Positions 43,602-53,442 of a stretch of DNA of 64,000 nt are shown one piece after another; positions within the stretch are counted from its first letter, which is position 1, and each line of letters opens with the position of its first letter. A program made the position numbers and the translations under genes. The notes under the pieces are model-generated. The model was given only the letters and a program-made list of their open reading frames with translations. It was not told the origin of the DNA and made no database searches. Source of the stretch: UBA5109 sp963975155 (GTDB lineage Bacteria > Pseudomonadota > Gammaproteobacteria > Pseudomonadales > Pseudohongiellaceae); the NCBI GenBank assembly GCA_963975155.1, contig CAXBFG010000005.1:1-64000 (forward strand). The letters are read 5' to 3'.

Positions 43602-44163
43602 ACCGGCCTCTGACCTCGCTCAGAAAAGTAATGTGTTTAGTGTTTAAGTCTGCGGTCATGCCCAGGCTGCTGATTTCCAGATTCGGAGATTCCAACAGTA
43701 TTTCACTTTCCGTGGTAAGGAATCTGCTGCTTAAATAAATAGTCAGTTCGTTCGTATAAATATTATGTGTTCGACCTTCGTTATCCGTATGTTGAACCAC
43801 TACATTCTCAGATAGTTCCAGGCTTTCCTCGCCACGCTCAAAATCCTGCCTAATTGTGCCATAGGCTGCACTCAGGAACCATGGCCCAGATTGTCCATCA
43901 TAAATAAGCAGGCGGGGAGAATCGAGAATGGCGAATTCCGGTGCAGGGTAATGTACGATTCTGTCTGCCTGTAGTCGGTAATCGGATTCACCGGCTGTAT
44001 TAAACTGTGTGCTATCGACCAGCGTCATATAATAATCAAAGCTTTGATTGATACGACTGCCCGCAAGGCTAAGCGTGTCTTCGTCGCTGTCTTCAGTTAC
44101 TGAATTAACCAGATAGAATAAGAAGCAGGCAAGTAAAATCAGGACAATTGTGCGATTGCGCAT
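43594..44163 (-). CDS. lptC: LPS transport protein LptC
   Basis: 189 residues. One N-terminal membrane helix (TIVLILLACFLFYLV) and a periplasmic OstA-like domain (YRLQADRIVHYPAPEF, LELSENVVVQHTDNEG, ILLESPNLEISSLGMTADL). It hands LPS from LptBFG to LptA. Confidence 0.93.
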   Translation of the reverse strand: MRNRTIVLILLACFLFYLVNSVTEDSDEDTLSLAGSRINQSFDYYMTLVDSTQFNTAGESDYRLQADRIVHYPAPEFAILDSPRLLIYDGQSGPWFLSAAYGTIRQDFERGEESLELSENVVVQHTDNEGRTHNIYTNELTIYLSSRFLTTESEILLESPNLEISSLGMTADLNTKHITFLSEVRGRYD

Positions 44164-44188
44164 AATATATGTGCCTACTTACATGCTG

Positions 44189-44722
44189 TTATAAAAAGGG
44201 TTCTATTGCTGCATCTAATTTATTTTGAGCCTGTAAAATCAGGTCACAAACTTCACGTACTGCTCCTTGACCACCTAGGCGCTCAGTGCAGCATAATGCA
44301 TACTGCTGCATGATAGGGTGTGCGTTAGGGACAGTCACACCGAAACCTACCCGGCGTATACAGGCGAGATCAGGCAGGTCATCACCTATATAGGCCACTT
44401 CATGGTAGCTCAGTTTTGTTTCCCCGAGTATCTCGTCCAGGGCTGTGAGCTTTTGTTCACAACCTTGCACCAGGCGATTGATACCCAGCTCCCGGGCCCG
44501 TTGTGTGACGATTTTTGATTGCCTGCCAGTTATCAGGACAACTTCAATACCGGCTTTTTGCAGCAGTTTGATACCCTGGCCATCCAAAGTGTGAAAAGCC
44601 TTTATTTCATACCCGTTGTCGGAATAATAAAGCTTGCCGTCACTTAAAACGCCATCAACATCCAGGGCAAGTAATTTGATATTTTGTGCTTTGGTGAGGA
44701 TATCTGCTGGAAGTTCAGTCAT
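44189..44722 (-). CDS. kdsC: KDO 8-phosphate phosphatase
   Basis: 177 residues. HAD motifs: LLALDVDGVLSDG (nucleophile Asp), VVLITGRQSKIV, and YIGDDLPDLACIRRVGFGV. It releases phosphate from KDO-8-P for LPS. Follows kdsD by 34 bp. Confidence 0.96.
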   Translation of the reverse strand: MTELPADILTKAQNIKLLALDVDGVLSDGKLYYSDNGYEIKAFHTLDGQGIKLLQKAGIEVVLITGRQSKIVTQRARELGINRLVQGCEQKLTALDEILGETKLSYHEVAYIGDDLPDLACIRRVGFGVTVPNAHPIMQQYALCCTERLGGQGAVREVCDLILQAQNKLDAAIEPFL

Positions 44723-44756
44723 CTTATTAACTTGGCCTGGCTATGTATTAGGTTGA

Positions 44757-45728
44757 TTAGACCACGTTTGCTTTTAATAAATCATGCATGGTGACTATGC
44801 CTTCAAGATCTCTTGCGTCATTGAGAACGACCAGGCTGTACACTTCATTGTCCTGCATGATTCTGGCAGCCTCAGAAGCCAGAGCGCTGGCACCGATTGA
44901 TCTGAAGCTGCTGGTCATTACTTCACCTATGGTGGTTGTCTGCAGGTTCTTATTCTGATCCAGAAAGCGTCGCAGATCGCCGTCGGTAAAAACACCGACA
45001 AGTCTGCCTGCATCATCTTCAATGGTCGTCATGCCGAGTTTTTTACCACTTATTTCCATCAGCGCCTCACTGACTGTGATTTTGCTGCTGACTCTTGGGA
45101 TATCCTTTCCGCTATGCATTACATGGCTAACCTTGAGCAGTAAACGGCGACCTAAATTTCCCCCGGGGTGGGAAAATGCAAAATCTTCTGCTGTAAAGCC
45201 ACGTGCTTCCAACAGGGCCATGGCCAAAGCGTCACCCAGTACCAGTGCAACGGTCGTGCTGGTGGTAGGTGCCAGACCTAAAGGACAGGCTTCAAATTCC
45301 ACACTGGCATCAAGGTTCACATCAGCACTTTCAGCTAGTGGTGAGAGACTATTGCCAGTCATGCTAATTAATCTTACGCCCTTACGTTTTAACACCGGCA
45401 AGATGGCCAGGAGTTCTTCAGTGGTACCGGAATTGGATAGTGCCAAGACTATATCCTTGTCAGTAATCATGCCTATGTCGCCATGGCTGGCTTCAGCTGG
45501 ATGCACAAAATGAGCGGGTGAACCCGTGCTGGCAAGCGTAGCTGCAATTTTGTTGGCAATATGACCCGATTTACCCATCCCCATGACAATAATACGACCG
45601 GAGCTTTGCAGGATGAGTGAACAGGCTTTGGTGAAATTAGCGTCAATTTTGTTTTTAAGAGCTGCCACTGCATCCTGTTCCAGTGAAATAGTCCTGAGTG
45701 CCGTTTCAATAAAGGAATTCGTAGTCAT
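44757..45728 (-). CDS. kdsD: Arabinose-5-phosphate isomerase
   Basis: 323 residues. SIS domain (GRIVVMGMGKSGHIANKIAAT in part as IVMGMGKSGHIANKI, HPAEASHGDIGMI, LALSNSGTTEELL) followed by a CBS pair (from about residue 205). It supplies arabinose-5-phosphate for KDO. 4 bp after the antiporter stop. Confidence 0.96.
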   Translation of the reverse strand: MTTNSFIETALRTISLEQDAVAALKNKIDANFTKACSLILQSSGRIIVMGMGKSGHIANKIAATLASTGSPAHFVHPAEASHGDIGMITDKDIVLALSNSGTTEELLAILPVLKRKGVRLISMTGNSLSPLAESADVNLDASVEFEACPLGLAPTTSTTVALVLGDALAMALLEARGFTAEDFAFSHPGGNLGRRLLLKVSHVMHSGKDIPRVSSKITVSEALMEISGKKLGMTTIEDDAGRLVGVFTDGDLRRFLDQNKNLQTTTIGEVMTSSFRSIGASALASEAARIMQDNEVYSLVVLNDARDLEGIVTMHDLLKANVV

Positions 45729-45732
45729 GGAT

Positions 45733-46725
45733 TTAACTCATAGCAATCAAGAGGCCAGTGTAAGACAAATAAAGTATCAATAAAACAACACCAAACATGC
45801 GTCCCAATTTTTGTCTGGATTTAATTTTTATCACCAGCATTGCTACCAGAATTAATGTCATTGCCAGCATTACGGCGGTATCACGCCAGAATACAATTGC
45901 TTCGATAGTCAGTGGGGCAAGAAATGCCGGTACAGGTAGAACCAGTAATAAATTCAAAATGTTTGAGCCCACAATATTGCCAAGGGCGAGGTCGTGGTGG
46001 CCCTTTAATGCCCCGGCCATGGAAGCTGCCAGTTCCGGCAGACTGGTGCCGATGGCGACAATGGTTAATCCGATAATCAACTCACTGACTCCCAGGGTGC
46101 GGGCTATTCCGGTGGCACCATAAACCAGGGCATTAGCGCTGATAATCAACACTGCAAGTCCGAAAACCATGATTCCGATAGATTTTGCTGTACTCATATC
46201 GGCAATAAATTCTGCCACTTCATCATCTTCAGACAGTTGACTGTCTTCTAAAGCCGTCTTGCGTTTCAAGAGGAACCAGGTGAAAAATGCGAGTAATAGC
46301 AACAACACGATTCCGTCCAGCCAGCCTAGACTCAAATCCTGAAAAATAAAGACGGCAGTTATAGTGACTATCAGTAAAGCCGGTAATTCTTCTTTTATCA
46401 CTGAAGCAGGAATAATCAGGGGGCAGACCAGGACAGTCAGACCAAGCACCAGGCCAATATTGGCGATATTGGAACCCAGCACATTTCCTATGGCGAGTTC
46501 CGGGGCTCCCCTTAGTGCAGCGGCAGCCGATGTAACTATTTCGGGTGCTGAAGTTCCAAAAGAAACAATGGTCAAACCGATGATCAGCGTGGAAACACCA
46601 AGATTACGCGCAGTAGTAGATGCGCCCAAGACAAACTTATCTGCACTCCAGATAAGTCCCATGATCCCGCCGATAATGCCCAGCGCGAACAATAAATATT
46701 CCATCCACTTCAACCTTACTTCCAC
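45733..46725 (-). CDS. yrbG: Calcium/sodium antiporter of the CaCA family (YrbG-like)
   Basis: 330 residues, about ten membrane helices in two homologous halves. Each half has an alpha-repeat: IIGLTIVSFGTSAPEIVTSA with AIGNVLGSNIANIGLVLGL, and IIGLTIVAIGTSLPELAAS with ALGNIVGSNILNLLLVL. First gene of the KDO/LPS operon, as in E. coli yrbG-kdsD-kdsC-lptCAB. Transport of Ca2+ is inferred from the family. Confidence 0.94.
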   Translation of the reverse strand: MEVRLKWMEYLLFALGIIGGIMGLIWSADKFVLGASTTARNLGVSTLIIGLTIVSFGTSAPEIVTSAAAALRGAPELAIGNVLGSNIANIGLVLGLTVLVCPLIIPASVIKEELPALLIVTITAVFIFQDLSLGWLDGIVLLLLLAFFTWFLLKRKTALEDSQLSEDDEVAEFIADMSTAKSIGIMVFGLAVLIISANALVYGATGIARTLGVSELIIGLTIVAIGTSLPELAASMAGALKGHHDLALGNIVGSNILNLLLVLPVPAFLAPLTIEAIVFWRDTAVMLAMTLILVAMLVIKIKSRQKLGRMFGVVLLILYLSYTGLLIAMS

Positions 46726-46822
46726 GTAGAATTTCGGATTATAGCTTATTTGGACATTCAGCCGACTATTAACTCTGACAAATATGCAGCATTACGGTAG
46801 AATTCCCGGCCTGGAAAGTAAG

Positions 46823-47077
46823 ATGAATGTGAAGAAAATGACACCTGAACAAATTACCAGCTTGATTAAGACTGAAATCAGTGACTCGGAAGTGGAAGTA
46901 GTCGGTGGAGATGGGAAATACCAGATAAAGGTCGTTGCAGATTTATTTGTTGGCATGAATGCCGTCAAACGTCAGCAAGCAATCTACCGTATTATTAATG
47001 AGCATATTAGCTCTGGTGTGATACATGCAGTCAATATGCTGTTGTTAACCAGGCAAGAGCATGCAGAACGTAAATAG
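46823..47077 (+). CDS. ibaG: BolA-family protein IbaG
   Basis: About 85 residues from ATG 46823 (GGA upstream); the frame extends to 46784 but the extra 13 residues are not typical. BolA features: ITSLIKTEISDSEVEVVGGD and the conserved VAD-FVGMNAVKRQQAIYRII (FVGMNAVKRQQAIY). In E. coli ibaG sits before murA, as here. Usually mla genes precede it; they are absent. Confidence 0.92.
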   Translation: MNVKKMTPEQITSLIKTEISDSEVEVVGGDGKYQIKVVADLFVGMNAVKRQQAIYRIINEHISSGVIHAVNMLLLTRQEHAERK

Positions 47078-47100
47078 TGAGTAGCTGGCTAATATACTAA

Positions 47101-47125
47101 AAGAGCCAGTAGGCTCTTTTTTTTT
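47101..47125 (+). terminator. Rho-independent terminator between ibaG and murA
   Basis: AAGAGCC-AGTA-GGCTCTT stem (47101-47118) followed by a run of T. murA probably has its own promoter downstream. Confidence 0.9.
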
Positions 47126-47214
47126 GCTTGGAAAAAAGCTCACAGGCTGGTAGTCAAACTTGCTAGAATGCTCCAGCTTTAATAGGTAAATGCTATTCAG
47201 GAACAGGTGAAGAT

Positions 47215-48477
47215 GTGGATAAATTATTAATTCAGGGCGGTACCCGCTTAAACGGAGAAATACGCATTGCCGGTGCGAAGAACTCTGCACTTCCAATAAT
47301 GGCTGCTGCTTTATTGACCGATGATTTCGTCAAAATTGGTAATTTGCCACATTTGTTTGATATTACAACCATGTTGGAGTTACTGGGTTGTATGGGAGTG
47401 GAGTCAATAATCGGTGACAAACTTGAGGTCGAAATAAACAGTAGCACCATTAATAATTTTAATGCGCCTTATGACCTGGTTAAAACCATGCGGGCTTCTA
47501 TATTGGTGCTAGGGCCCATGTTAGCGCATTTTGGCAAAGCTGAAGTCGCATTGCCCGGTGGTTGTGCCATCGGTAGCCGTCCTGTAAACCTGCACATTGA
47601 ATCATTGAAAAAAATGGGCGCCGAAATTCAGGTTGAGAACGGGTATATAAAAGCCAGCACTAATGGTCGCTTAAAAGGTGCGCATATTTTTATGGACCTG
47701 GTAACAGTGACAGGTACAGAAAATATCATGATGGCTGCAACCTTGGCCGATGGTCAGACCATTATAGAAAATGCTGCTCGCGAACCGGAAGTTGTCGATT
47801 TGGCCTGTTGCCTGCGAGCCATGGGTGCTGACATCAGTGGCGAAGGATCAGACACTATCATTATAAATGGCAAGCAAGAACTGCATGGCTGTTTCTATTC
47901 TGTGATGCCTGATCGTATAGAGACAGGAACCTATTTGATTGCTGCAGCTGCAACTCGTGGCAAAATCAAAGTTAAGGATACGCGTCCGAAAACGCTCGAA
48001 GCCGTCTTAAGTAAACTGGAACAGGCAGGCGCGCAAATTGTTGTGGGTGAAGACTGGATTAGTCTGGATATGCATGGCAATCGGCCCAGGGCGGTATCCT
48101 TAACCACGGCACCATATCCGGCTTTCCCAACCGATATGCAGGCACAGTTCACCGCACTCAATGCAATTGCTGAGGGTTCAGGCATCATTACTGAAACTGT
48201 CTTTGAAAATCGCTTTATGCACGTTCATGAAATGAACCGTATGGGTGCAGAGATGAAAGTGGAAGGTAATACCGTCATTGTGAATGGCGTGCATACTTTA
48301 ATCGGTGCGCCGGTAATGGCGACCGATCTGAGGGCGTCAGCCAGTTTAATTATCGCCGGTCTGGTCTCTGAAAATGAAACCATGGTGGATCGTATCTACC
48401 ATATTGATCGCGGTTATGAATGTATTGAAGAGAAGCTGCAACTGCTCGGTGCTAAAATACGCCGCTTACCTTCATAG
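47215..48477 (+). CDS. murA: UDP-N-acetylglucosamine 1-carboxyvinyltransferase
   Basis: 420 residues, full length. First committed step of peptidoglycan synthesis. GTG start (47215). Motifs: GGTRLNGEIRIAGAKNSALPI, the catalytic Cys in ALPGGCAIGSRPVNLH near residue 117, and FPTDMQAQFTALNAIAEG. Fosfomycin-sensitive type, as Cys is present. Confidence 0.97.
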   Translation: MDKLLIQGGTRLNGEIRIAGAKNSALPIMAAALLTDDFVKIGNLPHLFDITTMLELLGCMGVESIIGDKLEVEINSSTINNFNAPYDLVKTMRASILVLGPMLAHFGKAEVALPGGCAIGSRPVNLHIESLKKMGAEIQVENGYIKASTNGRLKGAHIFMDLVTVTGTENIMMAATLADGQTIIENAAREPEVVDLACCLRAMGADISGEGSDTIIINGKQELHGCFYSVMPDRIETGTYLIAAAATRGKIKVKDTRPKTLEAVLSKLEQAGAQIVVGEDWISLDMHGNRPRAVSLTTAPYPAFPTDMQAQFTALNAIAEGSGIITETVFENRFMHVHEMNRMGAEMKVEGNTVIVNGVHTLIGAPVMATDLRASASLIIAGLVSENETMVDRIYHIDRGYECIEEKLQLLGAKIRRLPS

Positions 48478-48525
48478 TATTTAATGGTTTTGCTGTAATA
48501 AGCATCAGGTAAAAGAGAAATACAC

Positions 48526-49158
48526 GTGTCAAAACAAGGATTAGTCATAGCCCTGACCAAGGGCAGAATTCTGGATGAAGTGCTGCCATTACTTGAAAAG
48601 GCAGGGCTGATTCCTGCAGAAGATATCAATAAAAGCCGCAAATTAATTTTTGACAGTAATATCCCTGGCGTCCAGTTGATGATAATCCGTGGTTCAGATG
48701 TGCCGACCTATGTTGAGTTGGGCAGTGCAGATATCGGCATTACCGGCAAGGATATAATTATGGAAAACGGTTCCGATGCTTATTATGAACCGCTGGACTT
48801 AAAACTGGCGACTTGTCGCCTGATGACGGCATATCCGGTCAATCAGTCTGAGATTCCGGTTCGTCTGCGAGTTGCCAGCAAATTTGTGAATATTGCCAAA
48901 GCCTATTTTTCTGAGAAAGGGCAGCAGGTTGATATTATTAAATTGAACGGAGCGCTTGAACTCGCACCAATCATGGGGCTGTCAGATTGCATTGTTGATA
49001 TCGTGGATACAGGGAAAACACTTAAAGCCAATGGGCTGGAGCCAAAAGAAATAATTGCTGAAATCAGTACCCGTGTGATCGTGAACAAGGCAGCTATGAA
49101 ATTAAAACATCAGCAAGTTCAAAATCTGTTACAACGCCTGCAAAAAGCCATTGCCTGA
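48526..49158 (+). CDS. hisG: ATP phosphoribosyltransferase, short form
   Basis: 210 residues with GTG start. Short HisG lacks the C-terminal regulatory domain and needs HisZ, which is not in this window. Landmarks: LTKGRILDEVLPLLEKAGL, LGSADIGITGKDIIME and ALELAPIMGLSDCIVDIVDTGKTL (part: GLSDCIVDIVDTGKTL). First step of histidine synthesis. Confidence 0.96.
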   Translation: MSKQGLVIALTKGRILDEVLPLLEKAGLIPAEDINKSRKLIFDSNIPGVQLMIIRGSDVPTYVELGSADIGITGKDIIMENGSDAYYEPLDLKLATCRLMTAYPVNQSEIPVRLRVASKFVNIAKAYFSEKGQQVDIIKLNGALELAPIMGLSDCIVDIVDTGKTLKANGLEPKEIIAEISTRVIVNKAAMKLKHQQVQNLLQRLQKAIA

Positions 49159-49236
49159 TTGGATCTGAAACAGCAGGTTGTGATTCGACAGATACAAGAA
49201 ACGGGGCGACACAAGTAAAACATCAAGAATTTATCT

Positions 49237-50556
49237 ATGACACTGACTATTCGAAAACTTAATGCTGCCGATGCAGGCTTTAACGCTGAACTGAAGCAGG
49301 CATTAGCCTGGGATTCGCTGGCCAGCCCGCAAGTCCTGAATACTGTGACGGCCATCCTGGACGAAGTTAAAAACCAGGGTGATTCAGCAGTGCTGAAGTG
49401 GACAAAGCAACTCGATAATCTGGATGTATCATCTGTAGCAGAGCTCGAAATTCCTCTTGTGCGCTTACAACAGAGCCTGGACTCCATCCCGGCTGAGCAG
49501 CTCAAGGCGCTAAAAAATGCTGCCCTACGGATCAGGCAATATCACGAAAAGCAAAAGCAGGGTTCCTGGGAATACACAGAAGCAGATGGTTCCAGGTATG
49601 GTCAAAAAGTAACAGCTTTGGATCGGGTTGGTATTTATATACCCGGAGGCAAAGCATCGTATCCTTCTACAGTTTTAATGGATGCAATACCTGCCAGGGT
49701 GGCAGGTGTCTCGGAAATCATTGCAATGGTGCCGACCCCATCTGGAGAAGTGAATGAGCTGGTGCTGGCAGCACTGGCACTGGCGGAAGTTGATCGCGTA
49801 TTTACAGTTGGAGGATCGCAGGCTATTGCTGCTTTAGCGTACGGTACCGAAACCATACCTGCAGTAGATAAAATAGTCGGACCAGGCAATATTTATGTTG
49901 CCATGGCCAAGCAACAGGTATTTGGCCAGGTAGGTATCGATATGGTTGCAGGTCCTTCCGAGATACTGGTTATTTGTGACGGGCAGACTGACCCGGACTG
50001 GGTTGCCATGGATTTGTTTTCACAGGCTGAACATGATGAAGATGCACAGTCTATACTGGTCAGTCCTGATGCCGGGTTTATGCTGGAAGTTGAAAACAGC
50101 ATGCAGCGTTTACTGTCAAGTATGAAGCGTCAGCAAATCATCAAGGCATCACTGGAGAAAAGAGGTTTATTTATTCAGGTAAATGATTTGCTTCATGCTG
50201 CTGAAGTGTCTAACAGAATTGCTCCTGAGCATTTGGAATTGTCGATTGAAAAACCCGATGAATTATTGTCATCAATCAAACATGCCGGAGCTATATTTCT
50301 GGGCAGATATACCTCCGAAGCATTGGGAGATTATTGTGCAGGACCCAGCCATGTCCTGCCAACCTCTGGTACTGCCAGGTTTTCTTCTGCGCTGGGAGTT
50401 TATGATTTTCAAAAACGCAGTTCACTGATTCAGTGCTCGGCTGAGTCTGCTGCCAACTTGGCAGGTACGGCATCGGTTCTGGCCAGGGCAGAAGGATTGA
50501 CTGCGCATGCACGTTCGGCTGAATACCGCAGAGATGATTCTGAAAAGATTAAATAG
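49237..50556 (+). CDS. hisD: Histidinol dehydrogenase
   Basis: 439 residues, normal length. Last two steps of histidine synthesis. GIYIPGGKASYPSTVLM, VGPGNIYVAMAKQQVFG, IDMVAGPSEILV, DLFSQAEHDEDAQ (zinc ligands) and APEHLEL are present. In Pseudomonas hisC follows; here the next gene is the DegS-like protease on the other strand. Confidence 0.97.
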   Translation: MTLTIRKLNAADAGFNAELKQALAWDSLASPQVLNTVTAILDEVKNQGDSAVLKWTKQLDNLDVSSVAELEIPLVRLQQSLDSIPAEQLKALKNAALRIRQYHEKQKQGSWEYTEADGSRYGQKVTALDRVGIYIPGGKASYPSTVLMDAIPARVAGVSEIIAMVPTPSGEVNELVLAALALAEVDRVFTVGGSQAIAALAYGTETIPAVDKIVGPGNIYVAMAKQQVFGQVGIDMVAGPSEILVICDGQTDPDWVAMDLFSQAEHDEDAQSILVSPDAGFMLEVENSMQRLLSSMKRQQIIKASLEKRGLFIQVNDLLHAAEVSNRIAPEHLELSIEKPDELLSSIKHAGAIFLGRYTSEALGDYCAGPSHVLPTSGTARFSSALGVYDFQKRSSLIQCSAESAANLAGTASVLARAEGLTAHARSAEYRRDDSEKIK

Positions 50557-50610
50557 ATTGTATATTCAGGTAATGCAGACTGTAACGTTGGGCAGGCAGG
50601 CGAAAATGAC

Positions 50611-51786
50611 TCACTGTACGGAAAATAAAACAAATGGTTCGCCGACGCCCAGCGTAACCGGAATATGTAAAAAGTTACTGTTTCTATATACTTCTATCTC
50701 TACAATTTCTCCTGCACCAAGACTACTGATATCGGTAATGGCTTCAAATAAATCATCTTCATTACGCAGTGCGCCAAATTTTTTCTGATTGAATCCGGTA
50801 ATAATATCTCCGACCTGAATGCCTGCTTTATCAGCAGGGCCGTCTTCAACCAAAGAAAGCACCCTGGCGCCTTCAATGGGCTCACCAAAAAGTAATAAGC
50901 CCTCATCGCGGGTAAAAAAATCGGCGTCTGCACCCAGATATCCACCCGGTCCACTGGTAAGGTAATAATCCAGTAGCAGATTAACCATGCTGGCATGCGT
51001 TGCAAATCCCAATCCTTCTGAGCCACCGGATTCAGATAATATATTAGAATTTATACCGATTAGATTTCCCTCAGTATCAATAAGTGCGCCTCCCGAATAG
51101 CCGGGGTTGATGGCAGCATCAGTTTGAATAAGATAGGAATCTTCGTTTCTGTATAGAGCACTGATAATACCCAGGGAGGCTGAAAGTCCAATATTTCTCG
51201 GATTCCCAAGCGCAAGCACCAGATCGCCTACCTGCTGATCGTTGCGTATGCTGGGTTTTATATGAGAGATATTAGAGGTGTCAATTTTTAACAAAGCCAA
51301 GTCACTGGCTTCATCATAAAGCAGGGGTCTGGCATTCACAGTTCTGCCGTCATTTAGCGTTGCGGTGATCGTTTCGGGAAAATTAAACACCCCGGTCTCG
51401 GGGCTGATAAAGATATGGTAACTGGTCACCAGAAAGCCGTCTGCAGAAATAATTACGCCGGATCCAAGGCTGTTATTTTCTCCAAGATCAGTGAATTGCT
51501 GATTAATAATACTGCTTAAACTGCTGTTAGCATCCAGTGTTCTATTATTGCCTGCTAACATTTGCTGTAGGTTGATGGTGACTACTGCGGGCATAACTTT
51601 TTCAATCGCTGACTTAAAAGATATAGGGGGAATATTGGTAGCTGCCATTTCTTGTGGGAAGGGGCGGACAGTGTCAGGATAGAGAGATGGGAAAAATGCT
51701 GTGAGCCTGGGTACCTGTAATACTGCCAGTGCAAAGATCAGACCCGCAAGCGCCGGCCAAAAAATATAGGAAATAATTTTTTTCAT
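50611..51786 (-). CDS. DegS/AlgW-type periplasmic serine protease
   Basis: 391 residues. One N-terminal membrane anchor (residues about 5-25), trypsin-like domain and one PDZ domain (about 275-385). The triad is His in VTSYHIF, Asp in EASDLALLKI and Ser in PGYSGGALID. In this family the last motif is usually GNSGGAL; Tyr replaces Asn. DegS/AlgW cleaves the anti-sigma factor RseA/MucA in response to misfolded porins. Genomic position (after hisD) matches algW in Pseudomonas. Confidence 0.92.
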   Translation of the reverse strand: MKKIISYIFWPALAGLIFALAVLQVPRLTAFFPSLYPDTVRPFPQEMAATNIPPISFKSAIEKVMPAVVTINLQQMLAGNNRTLDANSSLSSIINQQFTDLGENNSLGSGVIISADGFLVTSYHIFISPETGVFNFPETITATLNDGRTVNARPLLYDEASDLALLKIDTSNISHIKPSIRNDQQVGDLVLALGNPRNIGLSASLGIISALYRNEDSYLIQTDAAINPGYSGGALIDTEGNLIGINSNILSESGGSEGLGFATHASMVNLLLDYYLTSGPGGYLGADADFFTRDEGLLLFGEPIEGARVLSLVEDGPADKAGIQVGDIITGFNQKKFGALRNEDDLFEAITDISSLGAGEIVEIEVYRNSNFLHIPVTLGVGEPFVLFSVQ

Positions 51787-51967
51787 TTTTTGCCCTCTTT
51801 GTTCTCCATTTTATTGGGGCTTTTTAAAAAACATTCTGACTTTCCGGAAAATCCGGATAACTAGATAAACAGGATCAATAGAGGCTCAGAGCCTGATTCT
51901 GCTATGATGCGTGCGCATAAGTATACAGTAATTGTTGTTGGCCGACACAAGCCAAGTGGAGTGTATT

Positions 51968-52729
51968 ATGATAATCAGCCTCGAGACAGTTGTGCAGGAT
52001 TTAAATAGCATGCTGCGCCCGGACGACTTCAGGGATTACTGCCCGAATGGCCTGCAGGTAGAGGGGCGGTCAAATATCAGCAAGCTGGTGAGCGGAGTGA
52101 CCGCCAGTCAGGCCTTGCTGGAAGCAGCGGTTCTTGAAAATGCGGATGCTATTCTGGTACACCATGGCTATTTCTGGCAGGGAGAAAGCCCAGAAATTAC
52201 GGGTATCAAACGACAAAGAATTAAAACGCTGCTGGAAAATGAAATCAGTTTGATAGCTTACCATTTACCCTTGGATGCACACCCGGAATTTGGGAATAAT
52301 GTGCAGCTGGGTAAACTACTGGGCTTCGAAATTGATGCTGATCTATACCCCCGATATAAAAGCAAGGTAGGGGTGATCGGCGTATTGACGAAACCCTGTG
52401 GTGCGGAACAATTAAAACAGGTTATTCAAAAGCAACTCAGGAGAGAGCCAATGCACATCCCGGGTAGTGCAGAAGTGATCAAGACTATTGCCTGGTGTAC
52501 CGGTTCTGCGCAGCATGCAATCGAAAGAGCTCACGAACTCGGGGCTGATGCATATTTAAGTGGTGAGATTTCTGAACAGACAGTGCATTTCGCCAGAGAG
52601 GCAGGTATTCATTATTTTGCTGCCGGGCATCATGCAACTGAACGCTATGGTGTGCAGTCTTTAGGTAATTACCTTGCCGAAAAATACACGCTTGAACATG
52701 TATTTATCGATATAGATAATCCAGTTTGA
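51968..52729 (+). CDS. Nif3-like dinuclear metal centre protein
   Basis: About 253 residues from ATG 51968 (AGTGGAG upstream); the frame opens earlier at 51932 but without conservation. Metal ligands: ILVHHGYFW, AYHLPLDAHPEFGNN and AGHHATERYG. Family of GTP cyclohydrolase 1 type 2/Nif3 (YbgI). Function uncertain. Confidence 0.93.
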   Translation: MIISLETVVQDLNSMLRPDDFRDYCPNGLQVEGRSNISKLVSGVTASQALLEAAVLENADAILVHHGYFWQGESPEITGIKRQRIKTLLENEISLIAYHLPLDAHPEFGNNVQLGKLLGFEIDADLYPRYKSKVGVIGVLTKPCGAEQLKQVIQKQLRREPMHIPGSAEVIKTIAWCTGSAQHAIERAHELGADAYLSGEISEQTVHFAREAGIHYFAAGHHATERYGVQSLGNYLAEKYTLEHVFIDIDNPV

Positions 52730-52757
52730 ATTGTCGGGCCATCAGTGAATAACAACA

Positions 52758-53114
52758 GTGAATAAGAACAGCAGCAGGGTTTATTCAACCGAGAGCGGGA
52801 GCTTGTGTCCGCACTGTGGTTTCTCGCATAAGGATTGCCAATGCCGGGCAATTGCCGCAAAAAAGATTAGGGGTGATGGCAAGATCAGAGTCTCCAGAGA
52901 AAGTAAGGGTAGAAAAGGCAATGGAGTTACTCTGATAAATGGGCTGCCTTTGAATGAAAACGAATTAAAAATTCTGGCCAAGCAACTCAAACAGCTTTGC
53001 GGCTCAGGTGGTGCTGTTAAGCAGGGAGTGATTGAAATTCAGGGAGAACATCGCGACAAACTGGTAACGGAGTTATGTAAGATGGGTTATCAGGCCTTGA
53101 AAGCCGGGGCTTGA
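52758..53114 (+). CDS. yciH: SUI1/eIF1-family translation factor YciH
   Basis: 118 residues. KGRKGNGVTLINGLPLNENEL and GGAVKQGVIEIQGEHRDKL are the SUI1 core. An N-terminal CPHC...CQC cluster (CPHCGFSHKDCQC) may bind zinc. YciH is proposed to affect start-codon fidelity. It lies 28 bp after the Nif3-like gene. Confidence 0.93.
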   Translation: MNKNSSRVYSTESGSLCPHCGFSHKDCQCRAIAAKKIRGDGKIRVSRESKGRKGNGVTLINGLPLNENELKILAKQLKQLCGSGGAVKQGVIEIQGEHRDKLVTELCKMGYQALKAGA

Positions 53115-53151
53115 TTATTAATGAATAAATTTGGAAAGGTTGGAGCAAACC

Positions 53152-53442
53152 ATGGAAACGAAAACTGAAATAGAAGCGGCGGTATTCAGGCGTCTGCTTG
53201 AACATCTGGATTCCCGCAAGGATGCCCAAAACATTGATCTGATGAATCTGGCAGGATTTTGCCGGAACTGTCTGTCGAAGTGGTATGTTGCCGCGGCAGA
53301 GGAGCGGGGTGAGGAAATTTCCTATGAAAGCGCACGTGAACTGGTTTATGGAATGCCGTATTCCGAGTGGAAGGAAAAATATCAACTGGAAGCCAGTGCC
53401 GAACAAAAACGTTTATACGGGAAAAATTTTCCAGAGGGATAA
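53152..53442 (+). CDS. DUF1244 family protein
   Basis: About 96 residues from ATG 53152 (GGAG upstream); an in-frame TTG lies at 53131. The segments EAAVFRRLLEHLDSRKDAQN, NLAGFCRNCLSKW and YGMPYSEWKEKYQ are the hallmarks of DUF1244, a small cytoplasmic family of unknown function. Confidence 0.9.
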   Translation: METKTEIEAAVFRRLLEHLDSRKDAQNIDLMNLAGFCRNCLSKWYVAAAEERGEEISYESARELVYGMPYSEWKEKYQLEASAEQKRLYGKNFPEG

